From contig JAKOGI010000349.1 of NCBI GenBank assembly GCA_029747015.1, positions 391,001 to 455,000 on the forward strand: 64,000 nt of DNA, in the 5' to 3' direction. The first letter of the stretch is position 1. Every line of letters starts with the position of its first letter. A program made the translations under genes and the position numbers. The stretch is from Carnegiea gigantea (lineage: Eukaryota > Streptophyta > Magnoliopsida > Caryophyllales > Cactaceae). This document shows positions 25,135 to 38,118 of this stretch, one piece after another. Under the pieces are notes generated by a model. That model saw only the letters and a program-made list of their open reading frames with translations. It did no database searches and was not told the origin of the DNA.

Positions 25135-25510
25135 ATGCCCAGTTTTAAATTTATTGACGATAGCCAATGCCCAGCTCTTGCAACACCAGTAATACTAGTA
25201 GCACTTCACACACCACCTTCCTCCCTACCTGCAAAAATAGATCAGATACCACCGCCCTCCGTTTCTGCAAAGACACATCAGACATCACCACCTTCCCCCT
25301 TACACAGACACATCAGACACTACCACCCCCCCAAAAATACTTCAGACACCACCACCCTCCCCCTACATAGGCACTACATACACCACCACCCTCCCCACCA
25401 CAACACCCACCACGAATTCTTGAGACACAACCACCACATGAATCATCTCAAACACCACCACCACCACCAATTCCAGAAACACAAACAGAGCAGCAAGAAG
25501 GGCAGAAAAT
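25135..25510 (+). pseudogene. Pro/His-rich low-complexity linker of the Ulp1-type gene
   Basis: The CACCA-rich DNA is open in more than one frame and encodes Pro/Thr/His-rich sequence. It lies where plant Ulp1-type MULE genes have a variable linker before the protease domain. Which frame was used cannot be told. Confidence 0.5.
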
Positions 25511-25604
25511 AACTGAAGGAGAGTAAAAATCTCCTCGCAGAGAAGATGGAAAAAAAAGAAATCAGCAAATAAAGCTGGTAAGGATTTTCAGAGAGCAGAC
25601 AATT

Positions 25605-25990
25605 ACTTTCAGTGAGTAGACTGTTACTTTCAGCGAGTAGAACATACTTTTTAGTGAGTTGTGTGCAAATTGTTGATAAAATGATAATTTTATGTCACAG
25701 TGAGCTTGTGAGCCTACATGACTTTTCGATGGCTTTAAGAACAAGCAAAGAGGACCTTGTTAATATTCAATATTTTTTTTTAGTCAGCTGGTGTGCATTG
25801 TCAGTGAGTAGAAGTTAAATTTTAGTGAGCAGATATTATAACTTGGTAAGCAGAACATATATGTTAGTGAGCAGAACATATAGTTTAGTGAGTTATGAGC
25901 AACAATCTCTTTTTGATGAGCACAAGAAACATCTTAGTGAGCATAACATCTATTTTAGTAAGCACTTATACATGTTATATGTTCATTGAG
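25605..25990 (+). repeat. AGTGAGC motif cluster 4
   Basis: Exact copies (TTTAGTGAGCAG and similar) with AGTGAGT, AGCGAGT and GGTAAGC variants, in the intron before the protease coding pieces. Confidence 0.8.
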
Positions 25991-26729
25991 CTCTATTGTC
26001 ATCATCTCTGATATAAACTTTTGCAGAAGAAGAGCATAGCAAGAAGGCAAGACATCAACTGAGGAGAGAGAAAGGGTCAATAACAGAGCCCTTCTGCTCT
26101 CCTTTTGTGTAAAGAATAACAAAGATTATAGGGGAGTTGTCAGCCCAGGAGAAGATCGTTGTTGAATATGTATTTCATCCATTACAAGACCTTGATTCAA
26201 AGTAAGCCCAAAACTATCAAACGGAAAACACTTACAAACACTTAAATTATAATGAATATGTCTTTACATTTTTTTTCCGTTTCTTACTAAATCAGTGAAG
26301 AATTGTTTGATATCGAAACACATGTTGCACATTGGTATCACATGTTAACTATGCATCCAAGAGAGTACATTGATGCACATGTGATCAATGTCTGGGCTGC
26401 TATCCTCAATAACTTGGAAAGAAAAAGAAGTGAAGGATCTTGAAGAAGATTTTTTACACTAGTTGGTGCAAAGTAAATATATACTTATTTTTTTTTTTCA
26501 CAAATACAAATGATCAAACACCTAATAATACTACTCTAAAAATGCAACCAACTTTGGACCCTTGATAAAAGCAGCAAAATCAGAGAAGGCAAGGTACATT
26601 GATTTTGTAAGAGCTCTTCAGAGAGAATTCCAAAGATGTGATAAATGGATATCAACAAAATAATTCTAGCTGGTAGGCATTAATCTAATACATTTTAATT
26701 GTACATTAAAAGACCACATTATATAATAT

Positions 26730-27360
26730 TAATCATTCTCCAATTTAAATTTTCGGTATGTCACAAGAAGCACTTCTTCATCTTTTGCGTTGATTTAAAG
26801 GAGGAAAGACTTGATATTATGGACAACATTCACATAACTACTCCATACAAAATAACATATGAAGAAACACATCTATTAGTAGTATGTTCAAATGCTCATT
26901 GATTCATTTACTTTATAATAAATCAACACACATCTGGCGAGCTGACAAATTTGGTGAGCTAAAACATATTCCTGGTGAGCTAACACATAATCTTGGTGAG
27001 CTAACACACGTATTTGGAGAGCTAAGAGATATATGTAGTGAGCTAAGACACATATGTCATGTGCTGAGCTAACACATATTCTTGGTGAGCTAACACACAT
27101 ATTTGGTGAGCTATTAACCAATTCCACTGAGCTGAACAAGGTTGTTTGTTGTACACAGGCAAGAGCTTTTGGGAGATTTCTTCGAGAGAGTGTTGGCCAC
27201 CCCAAACATGAAATTGTGAAGAAGATGAAACTAGTATGAATGAGAATGCCATGGAGAACAATAGATAATGTCACAGACTGTGGAATTTTTTGCATAAGGC
27301 ACATGGAGTCTTACTTTGGCGAAGCAGATATATGGGATTGTGGTTTTAAGAAAAATGAAG
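26730..27360 (+). pseudogene. Ulp1 catalytic domain, His-Asp-Cys residues still visible
   Basis: The piece near 26766-26825 encodes K-K-H-F-F-I-F-C-V-D-L-K and then D-I-M-D-N, which hold the catalytic His (codon 26771-26773) and Asp. After an intron with AGTGAGC repeats, 27156-27360 encodes W-R-T-I-D-N-V-T-D-C-G-I-F with the catalytic Cys codon at 27279-27281, then M-E-S-Y-F-G and W-D-C-G-F. An in-frame TGA at 27237-27239, upstream of the Cys, breaks the chain. The WRTxxNxxDCGIF form is typical of plant transposon Ulp1 domains rather than of cellular SUMO proteases. Confidence 0.8.
26936..27135 (+). repeat. AGTGAGC/GGTGAGC motif cluster 5
   Basis: Here the form GGTGAGCTAACACA predominates and repeats every 20-30 bp, with one exact AGTGAGC. 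It lies in the intron that separates the His/Asp piece from the Cys piece of the Ulp1 domain. Confidence 0.8.
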
Positions 27361-27774
27361 TAAGTCTACCAAAAATACTTTCTCTACAAAAGTATCTTAA
27401 AATAAATACAACACCTATTAATGGTTTGTTTCCTTTTTTTTTCCGGTAGGAAAAAAATATGTTTGATGTAATGCAAGCACAATACTGCTATGAGATAATC
27501 AACAAGGAAGAAAATATATGCAGGAATAGAGTGAAGAGGCTCACAAAGGAGTTCCATGATAAACAACAAGCAGAAATGAAGGCAAAATCAGGCCAGTCTC
27601 AAGTGCCAACAACATCAGTAATCAACCTTGCTTTAAGTTCGACTAATTTTAGGAACGTATGTAACCAATACTCTCAAATGAACACTATTACTATGCTTAC
27701 CTTTAGTCATGGTGAAGTACTAGTATCCAACATTTACTATTGGATATTTTATATCTTTTGATATGCTTAATTCT

Positions 27775-28520
27775 AGGGAGCTAGTAGACCAAACCAGTGA
27801 GCTATCAGCCAAACCTAGTGAGCTATTTCTTTTGCTATGCTTAATTCCAGTAATGAATGCAAAATCAAACTAGACTGATATTTTTTTTTACAATGTTAAG
27901 TCAAATGTGAAAGTGTACAAAATGTCAATATCATAGAATGCTACATTTTGATGATGTTAAATAATCAAACAGATGAAAATAGTTGTGTAAAATATACTGA
28001 GCTAACAGATGAAGCTAGTAAGCTATGAATCTTCAGCAGTGAGCAACGTATTAAATGTCAAAAGTATTCACCCTATTATAAACTTCAAAATTATTCAACA
28101 TGATTTACTTAATTTTCAAATACAAAATTAATTCTCATCACATCACATCACAAAAAAATAAGAACATCATAATCAATAAGAATACAAGTGTGAAATTTAT
28201 TAATCAAAATACAAATGTACATTTGACATTTTGCTCAAAAAAACTATTGAGTAGCCCAAATACAAAAACTTCATTAATGCTAGAAGCCAATGCCCTTTCT
28301 CACGATACCAAAATTTCATGCAGCAACAACCTAAATCAATTCAGAAAACACGTATTTTTAATGAGCATATACATGTATTTAGTGAGCAGCGCATAAATGT
28401 AGTGAGTGGAACTTGTAAGACTAACAATGTGAGAACCGTAAAATGTAGTAATCCAGTACATATTTTTAGTAAGTAAACACACTATATTAGTGAGCATATT
28501 AACACTTTCAATGAGTCAGA
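27775..28520 (+). repeat. AGTGAGC motif cluster 6 (spacer between the two MULE genes)
   Basis: Five or so exact copies (two near 27801 and 27819, others near 28040, 28382 and 28489) with variants, spread more loosely than in the introns. It lies downstream of the last Ulp1 coding piece and upstream, on the plus strand, of the transposase 3' end. Confidence 0.7.
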
Positions 28521-28582
28521 ACACATAATATTTTTGCTGGCCTTAGCAAACTCCAAAAACATATTACTACAAGAAACATAAC

Positions 28583-28694
28583 TTATTCAATCAGATTGTT
28601 AATAGAATTTAACTTGAGGTTGAGATACATCTCCTCCATTCCTTGAAGAAAATCTTGTCTTCCTTGATCTAACAATGTTTGATATCTTCTTCGA
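28583..28694 (-). pseudogene. 3' end of the MULE transposase, cut off by the array
   Basis: On the minus strand this stretch is open from the array junction to a TAA at 28585-28583. It encodes a helical, Glu/Leu-rich tail (Q-T-L-L-D-Q-G-R-Q-D-F-L-Q). Placed directly after the frame that ends at 54761 (K-S-T-S-D), it continues with no frame change. This marks the original continuity of the gene before the array was inserted. Confidence 0.55.
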
Positions 28695-29663
28695 TGTTAG
28701 CTTTCTTAAAGCTCACATTGAGTTTTTTAATATGTTTTGATGAAAGACAAAAAAGAGATTAATCAATTCACATATTCATCATGTTATATTTGTATGATCT
28801 TGAGATTATAATGCTAATTATAATTGATAAAATTATGATTGATAGTATCCTTTTTGGTTATGGTTGCTTCCTTATTATTAGGGATCCTTATGTGGTAAAT
28901 ATTTAACTTTCAAGATTTAAATCCTTGATATTTGCCTTGACTATGGAAAGGATTGTAAATCATCTCAAAGAGATTCTCAATCAACTAAAAATGGAAGTAG
29001 TCGTTGAAAAATCTTCATCAGCCCAAAATAAGGAAATCGTAGTTAAAATAATCTCAAATCAAGCCAAAATTAGCCTTCTAGCCTTTGGTTGCTGAGATTA
29101 CGAACATTGCAAAGACACTGAATAGTAGTCCACGGCATTGAATTAAAGCTGGATTCCAAGGGCTTGAAGATCAGCTGAAAATTTTCCTTCCATATTTGAA
29201 TGTAACGGTTACTTCCTTTTTTTGTAATAAAAAGGAAAGACTTTCCAGCTGAGTAGTACACACAAGAAAGAGAGCACAAGCAATTGTCATACTCAATATT
29301 CACTTACATACATTGCGCTTTAACTTGCTTTACGTTTATTCAAGTTGTATTGTTCAAATTGCAAGTAGGGTGGGATTATAGAGTTGAAGGGCCAGCTCTA
29401 CCAATAACTTATTAAAGGTTCAACTTGTAGCTTGAAACTTAGAGTAAGTGTATTCTAGAGTTGTGTAATCACTCCTAATAAAATTGGGTTAATCTTAGAG
29501 TTAGGAAACTTTAGGTGGGGACTAAGTCTGGTTGAGGTTAACCTCGTTAAAATTGCTTGTGTCTTGTCTACATTTACTTTCTGTATTTCTATTTTGATTA
29601 TTTTGAGACTTTGATCTCAGTCCACCCTCTAAGGTGATTTAACTAGCCAAAATTAGGCCAACA
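28695..29663 (+). repeat. LTR 1 (left end of array)
   Basis: 969 bp, TG...CA. It begins TGTTAGCTTTCTTAAAGCTC, like LTRs 6-10. It has an AATAAA at about 29477 and a TATA-like TAATAAAAAGG near 29223. Confidence 0.9.
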
Positions 29664-29721
29664 ATTGGTATCAGAGCTAGTACTATTTTTATGAGACTTC
29701 ACCGTCTAATAGTTCGATCCC

Positions 29722-30688
29722 ATGCCTACTTATGATTGTGACTCTGACTACCCTTCGCTTTTTAAAGGTACTAATTATTTTTTGTGGTAGGAAACAATGA
29801 AACATTATATCAAGCACAAGGGTCTCGATTTTTGAAAGATCATGGTCAAATGTCCAATAGTTATTGGGAAACCCGAAAAATGAATATGCTGAAGATGATT
29901 ACAAGCGGATATCCAAAAATTTTAAAGGATAGACATTTTATATTGTGCTCTTACTGTTGATAGTTATGAGTTTATCTCACATTGCAATAGTGCTAAGAAA
30001 ATTGGGGAGACTCTTTATAATTTATATGGCACTAATCAAAATGTGGTATTAAGTGAATTTGTGGCACAGGATGAACTAATCATGGAAGGAAATAGTAAGC
30101 AAGTTGAGGATCACCAACTACATGTAGAACAAAAGCATGAAAATGATGATCCAATTCAACGATTGATACATAATGATGTCAAGCATACCCAAATTGAGGA
30201 ATTTCTTGAAAATGGTGAGAAAAATAATGATTCTAGTTAGTCATCTATTCTCCAAATTGGTAATGATGAGGTAACATCTATAATTGAATTTTCCAATAAT
30301 AGTTTTTTCGCCAAGTGGTCATATTTCTTATGATTTAAATGCCACACCAAATTTTTAACTTTCAAAAGTTCTTAATTGTGGTGTTAAATCAAAAAAATGT
30401 GTTAAGATTGAGGGAAAGAAAAATTTTATCTCATTAATTTTTTTTACTTCTAACAATTTTGAATCCAAGAAAAAAAGGGCATGAAGATTTGGTTGAGTAG
30501 CTTCATTCTTGAAGAAATCAAAAAAGAATGCTCATGTTTGCGGGATATTATTGATTCCTCATTTACGTACTAATAATGAATTTTCAATAGAATTTGATCC
30601 TCTTGAAAATTTTGGTGGACAAGGAAACATTGGAGCTTTGCAAAGGCATACGAAAAGTTATGGTTTGCCAAAAGTAAAGACAAACTAA
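29722..30688 (+). pseudogene. Unit 1 gag-like frame, strongly broken
   Basis: Begins M-P-T-Y-D and F-K-G-T-N-Y-F but has a stop in place of a Gln (TGG-TAG), a stop after G-L-D-F and a one-base frameshift near 29872. Only 30043-30240 stays open. The most decayed of the left-hand units. It is preceded by an intact primer-binding site at 29664. Confidence 0.75.
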
Positions 30689-31489
30689 GTTCATTTGTTT
30701 TGTCATTGCTTAGATTTCAAGACCCTGAAATACAGTTCAAGACCTTAAACTGTAGGCTGAAACTCGAAATTTTTGGGGTGACTGAACGAAGGGCTTGAAT
30801 TTCTGTTTCAACAACATGAATAGAATTCAAAATTTGAATTCTTACCAAATGGAAGATGTTATCTTTGCATGATTTACTTCCTATTTGAGAAATTTTGATT
30901 TTCAAATTTTTGAATTTTAATTTGTTTTATTATCTTTGGAATGTGAGCATGCTTAATATTCCAATATATCTTATACTATTATGACATGTCATTATGCACA
31001 TATGATCACAATGTTTTTGTCCATAATTATTATGTTCCACAATACTTGCATAAATGATACTACTGGTTTCTATAAGGGAAAAAGTATATCACTTGATCAT
31101 TTTTCAATAGCCTTGATTTGCTCTTGATAGGGGGAGAAATTTGTTACTATATGTTAATCCCTTGTTACATCCTTATGTTGCTTACGAAAATTTCAAGTCA
31201 ACGGGATTAGCGTATGTGATTGGTTTTGTTGTTGGTATCTAACCCCTTATATGTTTTTTATGAGTGCCACAGATTAAGGGGGAGTATTTTTCATTGATTT
31301 TTAAGGGGGAGCTATATATGTTTACTATAATTTTTGTGCTTCAATTTTTCCCTCTCCTCTAGTGCTATCTTTTTGATGAAATGCAAAAAGCGGGAGAAGT
31401 ATTTGGAAAACTTTTCATGGTGTGTCATTCAAAATTGTATAGATATGTTATTTTTATTGGGTTTTGTCTTTCATCAAAATGGGGGAGAT

Positions 31490-32451
31490 TGTTAGATTTT
31501 CTAAAGCTCACATTGAGGTTTTTAATATATTTCGACCGAAGACAAAAAAGAGATTAATTAATTGACATATTCATCATGTTACATTTGTATTATCTTGGGC
31601 TTACAATGTTAATTATAATTTATAAAATTATGATTGATAATATCCTTTTTGGTTATGGTTGCTTCCTTATTATTAGGTATCCTTATGTGGTGAATATTTG
31701 ACTTTCAAGATTTAAATCCTTGATATTTGCCTTGACTATGGAAAGGATTGCAAATCATCTTAAAGAGATTTTCAGTCAACTAAAAATGGAAATAGCCGTT
31801 GAAAAATCTTCATCACCTCAAAATATGGAAGTGGCAGTTGAAAGAATCTCAAATCAAGCCAAAATTAGCCTTCTAGCCTTTGATTTCTGAGATTGCCAAG
31901 ATTTCAAAGACACTGAATTAAAGCTAGATTTCAAGGGCTTGAAGATCAGCTGAAAATTTTCCTTCCATATTTGAAAGTAATGGCTGCTTCAACTCTTTTT
32001 GTTATAAAAAGGAAAGAGTTTGCAACTGAGTAGTACACACAAGAAAGAGAGCACAAGCAATTGTCATACTCAATACTTACTTGCATACATTGCGCTTTCA
32101 CTTGCTTTACGTTTATTCAAGTTGCATTGTTCAAGTTGTAAGTGTGGTGGGATTATAGAGTTGAAGGGTCAGCTCTACGAGTGACTTATTGAAGGGTTAA
32201 CCTATAGATTGGAACTTAGAGTAGGTGTACTCTAGAGTTGTGCAATCCCTCGTAAAAAAATTGGGTTAATCCTAGAGTTAGGGAACTCTAAGCGGGGACT
32301 AATTCTGGTTGAGGCTAACCTCATTAAAAATTACTCGTTTCTTGTCCACATTAACTTTTTGCATTTCTATTTTGATTATTTTGAGACTTTGATCACAACC
32401 CTATCTAGTCCCCCCTCTAAGGTGACTTAACTAGCCAAAGTTGGGCCAACA
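31490..32451 (+). repeat. LTR 2
   Basis: 962 bp. It begins TGTTAGATTTTCTAAAGC. The poly(A) signal position reads AAAAAA rather than AATAAA. Confidence 0.9.
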
Positions 32452-32509
32452 ATTGATATCAGAGCTAGTACTATTTTTATGAGACTTTACCGTCTAATAG
32501 TTCGATCCC

Positions 32510-33473
32510 ATGTCTAGTTATGATTTCGACTTTGACGACCCTCCGCTTTTTAAAGGTACTAATTATTTTTTGTGACAGGAAACAGTGGAATGTTATATCA
32601 AGCTCAATGGTCTCGATCTTTGGGAGATCATGGTCAAAGGTCCGATAGTTATTCAAAAATCGAAAAATGAATACACTGAAGATGATTACAAGCTTATATC
32701 CAAAAATTTTAAAGCTATAAACATTTTATATTGTGCTCTTACTGATGGTGTTTATGAGTTTATCTCACATTGTGATAATGCCAAGGAAATTTGGGAGACT
32801 CTTTATAATTTATATGTACTAATCAAAATGTGGTATTAAGCGAATTTGTGGTGCCGGATGAACTAATCATGGAAGGAAATGGTAAGCAAGTTGTGGATTA
32901 CCAACTACATGAAGACCAAGAACATGAAAATGATGATCCAATTCAACGGTTAATACATAATGATGTCAAGCATGCCCAAATTAAGGAATTTCTTGCAAAT
33001 GGTGAGAAAAATAATGATTCTAGTTAGTAATCCATTCTCCAAAGTGGTAACGATGAGGTAATATCTATAATTGAATTTTCAAATAATAGTTTTTCTCCAA
33101 GTGGTCATATTTCTTATGATTTAAATACGACACCAAATTTTCAACTTTCAAAAGTTCTTAATTGTGGTGTTAAATCAAGAAAATGTGTTAAGATTGAGGG
33201 AAACAAAAATTTTACTTCATTAATTTTTCTTACTTCTAACAATTTTAATCCAAGAAAAAAGGAGCATCGAGATTTGGTCGAGCAACTTCATTCTTGAAGA
33301 AATCAAAAAAGAATGTGCATGTTTGTGGGATATTATTGATTTCTCATTTAAGTACTAATAATGAATTTTCAATAGAATTTGATCCACTTGAAAATTTTGG
33401 TGGACAATGAAACATTGGGGCTTCACAAAGGCATATGGAAAGTTATGGTTTGCAAAGAGTAAAAACATGCTAA
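32510..33473 (+). pseudogene. Unit 2 gag-like frame, broken
   Basis: The ATG at 32510 is kept, but the conserved Trp of F-L-W-Q is a TGA. A one-base deletion near 32815 shifts the frame after L-Y-N-L-Y. The stop of the first part (AGTTAG) is at 33025-33027. The primer-binding site is mutated to TGATATCAGAGC. Confidence 0.8.
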
Positions 33474-34273
33474 GTTCATTTGTTTTATCATTGCTCAGAT
33501 TTCAAGGCTCTGAAATACAGTTCAAGGGCTTAAACTGTAGGCTGAAACTCGAAATTTTTGGGGTGACTGAATGAAGCGCTAGAATTTCTGTTTCAACAAC
33601 ATGAATAGAAATCAAAATTTGAATTCTTACCAAATGGAAGATGTTATCTTTGCATGATTTACTTCCTATTTGAGAAATTTTGATTTTCAAATTTTCAAAT
33701 TTTAATTTGCTTTATTATCTTTGGAACGTGAGCATGCTTAATATTCCAATATATCTTATACTATTATGACATGTGATTATGCACATATGATCACAATGTT
33801 TTTGTCGATAATTATTATGTTCTACAATACTTGCATAAATGATACTACTTGTTTCCATAAGGGAAAAATATATGACTTGATCATTTTTCAACAGCCTTGA
33901 TTTGCTTTTGATAGGGGGAGAAATTTGTTACTATATGTTAATCCCTTGTTACATCCTTATGTTGCTTACGAGAATTTCAAGTCAACGGGATTAGCGTATG
34001 TGATTGGTTTTGTTGTTAGTATCTAACCCCTTATATGTTTTTTATGAGTGCCACAGATTAAAGGGGAGTATCTTTGATTGATTTTTAAGGGGGAGCTATA
34101 TATGTTTGCTATAATTTTTGTGCTTCAATTTTTCCCTCTCTTCTAGTGCTATCTTTTTGATGAAATACAAAAAACGGGAGAAGTATTTGGAAAACTTTTC
34201 ATGGTGTGTCATTCAAAATTGTATGGATATGTTATTTTTATTGGGTTATGTCTTTCATCAAAATGGGGGATAT

Positions 34274-35255
34274 TGTTAGATTTCCTAAAGCTCACATTGA
34301 GGTTTTTAATATATTTCGACGAATGACAAAAAAGAGATTAATTAATTGATATATTCATCATGTTATATTTGTATTATCTTGGGCTTACAATGTTAATTAT
34401 AATTTATAAAATTATGATTGATAATATCCTTTTTGGTTATGGTTGCTTCCTTATTATTAGGGATCCTTATGTGGTGAATATTTGACTTTCAAGATTTAAA
34501 TCCTTGATATTTGCCTTGACTATGGAAAGGATTGCAAATCATCTCAAAGAGATTCTCAATCAACTAAAAATGGAAATAGTCGTGGAAAAATCTTCATCAG
34601 CTCAAAATATGGAAGTGGCAGTTGAAAGAATCTCAAATCAAGCCAAAATTAGCCTTCTAGCCTTTGATTACTGAGATTGCCAACATTTCAAAGACACTGA
34701 ACAGCAGTCCAAGGCACTGAATTAAAGCTGGATTTCAAGGGCTTGAATATCAGTTGAAAATTTTCCTTCCAAATTTGAAAGTAACGGCTGCTTCAACTCT
34801 TTTTGTTATAAAAAGGAAAGAGTTTGCACCTGAATAGTACACACAAGAAGGAGAGCACAAGCAATTGTCATACTCAATACTCACTTGTATACGTTGCGCT
34901 TTCACTTGCTTTATGTTTATTCAAGTTGAATTGTTCAAGTTGTAAGTGTGGTGGGATTATAGAGTTGAAGGGTCAGCTCTACGAGTGACTTATTAAAGGG
35001 TTAACCTATAGCTTGGAACTTAGAGTACGTGTACTCTAGTGTTGTGCAATCCCTTCGAAAAAAATTGGGTTAATCCTAGAGTTAGGGAACTCTAGACGGG
35101 GACTAATTCTGCTTGAGGCTAACCTCGTTAAAAATTACTCGTGTCTTGTCCACATTTACTTTATGCATTTCTATTTTGATTATTTTGAGACTTCGATCAT
35201 AACTCTATTCAGTGCCCCCTCTAAGGTGACTTGACTAGTCAAAGTTAGGCCAACA
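34274..35255 (+). repeat. LTR 3
   Basis: 982 bp, TG...CA, of the same group as LTRs 2, 4 and 5 (TGTTAGATTTCCTAAAG start, no AATAAA). Confidence 0.9.
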
Positions 35256-35313
35256 ATTGGTATCAGAGCTAGTACTATTTTTATAAGACTTTACCATCTA
35301 ATAGTTCGATCCC

Positions 35314-36278
35314 AAGCCTAGTTATGATTTTGACTTTGACAGCCCTCCGCTTTTTAAAGGTACTAATTATTTTTTGTGGCAGGAAACAATGGAACGTTAT
35401 ATCAAGCTCAAGGGTCTCGATCTTTGGGAGATCATGGTCAAAGGTCCGATAGTTATTCAAAAATCGAAAAATGAATACGCTGAAGATGATTACAAGCTTA
35501 TATCCAAAAATTTTAAAGCTATAAACATTTTATATTGTGCTCTGACTGATGGTGTTTATGAGTTTATCTCACATTGTGATAGTGCCAAGGAAATTTGGGA
35601 GACTCTTTATAATTTATATGGTTCTAATCAAAATGTGGTATTAAGCGAATTTGTGGTGCAGGATGAACTAATCATGGAAGGAAATGGTAAGCAAGTTGTG
35701 GATTACCAACTACATGAAGACCAAGAACATGAAAATGATGATCCAATTCAACGGTTAATACATAATCATGTTAAGCATGCCCAAATTAAGGAATTTCTTG
35801 CAAATGGTGAGAAAAATAATGATTCTAGTTAGTAATCCATTCTCCAAAGTGGTAACGATGAGGTAACATCTATAATTGAATTTTCAAATAATAGTTTTTC
35901 TCCAAGTGGCCATATTTCTTATGATTTAAATGCCACACCAAATTTTCAACTTTCAAAAGTTCTTAATTGTGGTGTTAAATCAAGAAAATGTATCGAGATT
36001 GAGGGAAAGAAAAATTTTACCTATTAATTTTTCTTACTTCTAACAATTTTGAATCCAAGGAAAAAGGGGCATCAAGATTTGGTCGAGCAACTTCATTCCT
36101 GAAGAAATGAAAAAAGAATGCGCATGTTTGTGGGATATTATTGATTTCTCATTTACATACTAATAATGAATTTTTATTAGAATTTGATCCTCTTGAAAAT
36201 TTTGGTGGACAAGGAAACAGTGGGGGCTCGCAAAGGCATATGGAAAGTTATGGTTTGCCAAAAGTAAAAACAAGCTAA
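35314..36278 (+). pseudogene. Unit 3 gag-like frame, start codon lost
   Basis: The ATG used in the other units is AAG here (35314-35316), but the frame then stays open to 35832. It holds the UBN2-like part (W-Q-E-T-M-E-R, L-W-E-I-M-V-K-G, I-L-Y-C-A-L) and the acidic part (H-E-D-Q-E-H-E-N-D-D). The first in-frame ATG is now at 35389. Beyond the 35830 TAG the same frame resumes until a deletion near 36020. Confidence 0.8.
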
Positions 36279-37080
36279 GTTCATTTATTTTGTCATTGCT
36301 CAGATTTCAAGGCCCTGAAATAAAGTTCATGGCCTTAAACTGTAGGCTGAAACCCGAAATTTTTGGTGTGACTAAGTGAAGGGCTTGAATTTCTGTTTCA
36401 ACAACATGAATAGAAATCAAAATTTGAATTCTTACCAAATGGAAGATATTATCTTTGCATGATTTACTTCCTATTTGAGAACTTTTGATTTTCAAATTTT
36501 CAAATTTTAATTTGTTTTATTATCTTTGGAACGTGAGCATGCTTAATATTCCAATATATCTTATACTATTATGACATGTGATTATGCACATATGATCACA
36601 ATGTTTTTGTCCATAATTATTATGTTCCACAATACTTGCATAAATGATACTACTTGTTTCTATAAGGGAAAAAGTATATCACTTGATCATTTTTCAACAG
36701 CCTTGATTTGCTCTTGATAGGGGGAGAAATTTGTTACTATATGTTAATACCTTGTTACATCCTTATGTTGCTTACGAGAATTTCAAGTCAACGGGATTAG
36801 CATATGTGATTGGTTTTATTGTTAGTATCTAACCTCTTATATGTTTTTTTATGAGTGCCACAGTTTAAGGGGGAGTATCTTTCATTGATTTTTAAGGGGG
36901 AGCTATATATGTTTGCTATAATTTTTGTGCTTCAATTTTTCCCTCTCCTCCTGTGCTACCTTTTTTATGAAATACAAAAAGCGGGAGAAGTATTTGGAAA
37001 ACTTTTCATGGTGTGTCATTCAAAATTGTATGGATATGTTATTTTTATCGGGTTCTGTCTTTCATCAAAATGGGGAAGAT

Positions 37081-38060
37081 TGTTAGATTTCCTAATGCTC
37101 ACATTGAGCTTTTTAATATATTTTGACGAAAGACAAAAAAGAGATTAATTAATTGACATATTCATCATGTTATATTTGTATTATCTTGACCTTACAATGT
37201 TAATTATAAGTGATAATTATGATTGATAATATCTTTTTTGGTTATGGTTACTTCCTTATTATTAGGGATTCTTATGTGGTAAAGATTTGACTTTCAAGAT
37301 TTAAATCTTTGATATTTGCCTCGACTATGGAAAGGATTGCAAATCATCTCAAAGAGATTCTCAATCAACTAAAAATGGAGGTAGCCGTTGAAAAATCTTC
37401 ATCAGCTCAAAATATGGAAGTGGCAGTTGAAAGAATCTCAAATCAAGCCAAAATTAGCCTTCTAGCCTTTGGTTGCTGAGATTGCCAACATTTTAAAGAT
37501 ACTGAACAGCAGTCCAAGGCACTGAATTAAAGCTGGATTTCAAGGGCTAGATGATCAGTTGAAAATTTTCCTTCCATATTTGAAGGTAATGGCTGCTTCA
37601 ACTCTTTTTGTTATAAAAAGGAAAGACTTTGCAGCTGAGTAGTGCACATAAGAAAGAGAGCACAAGCAATTGTCATACTCAATGTTCACTTGCATACATT
37701 GAGCTTTCACTTGCTTTACGTTTATTCAAGTTGCATTGTTCAAGTTGCAAGTATAGTGGGATTATAGAGTTGAAGGGTCAACTCTATGAACGACTTATTG
37801 AAGGATCAACCTATAGCTTGGAACCTAGAGTATGTATACTCTAGAATTGTGCAATCCCTCCTAAAAAAATTGGGTTAATCCTAGGGTTAGGGAAGTCTAG
37901 GCGGGGACTAATTCTGGTTGAGGCTAACCTTGCTAAAAATTACTCGTGTCTTGTCCACATTTACTTTCTGCATTTCTATTTTGACTATTTTGAGACTTTG
38001 ATCTTAACCCTATTCAGTCGCCCCTCTAAGGTGATTTGACTAGCCAAAGTTGGGCCAACA
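37081..38060 (+). repeat. LTR 4, with TATA box
   Basis: 980 bp. A clear TATAAAAAG lies at 37612-37620, at the same relative position as in the other LTRs, so transcription would start roughly 560 bp into the LTR. It is followed by an unmutated primer-binding site. Confidence 0.9.
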
Positions 38061-38118
38061 ATTGGTATCAGAACTAGTACTATTTTTATGGGACTTTACC
38101 GTCTAATAGTTCGATCCC

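Larger units (their letters stand above)
20440..27770 (+). pseudogene. Ulp1-type (C48) protease gene of the large MULE, broken
   Basis: Coding pieces are separated by introns full of AGTGAGC motifs. Recognisable parts: about 20440-20506 and 21248-21338, a short Ser/Lys-rich N-terminus; 22163-23660, a Lys/Glu-rich region with basic runs, then a conserved block with L-C-K-W-L-V-G-R-F-D-P and D-V-H-L-T-F-A-L-P-I-G-G (about 23195-23310) and G-P-I-L-F-L-M; about 24376-24620, continuing L-Y-F-Y-G-V-L-L-T-R-R-T-V-E; 24763-25510, a helical piece and a Pro/His-rich linker; 26030-27360, the protease. This order is that of the Ulp1-type genes carried by plant KAONASHI-like MULEs. Stops interrupt the frame, for example at 22449, 22868, 23175 and 27237. 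Ulp1 enzymes remove SUMO; the role of the transposon forms is not settled. Confidence 0.75.

Noticed and set aside
20533..28520. The regularly spaced AGTGAGC clusters as a CRISPR-like or satellite array.
   Set aside because: The repeat is only seven or so bases, the spacing is irregular, and this is plant transposon DNA. A dispersed short motif fits better.
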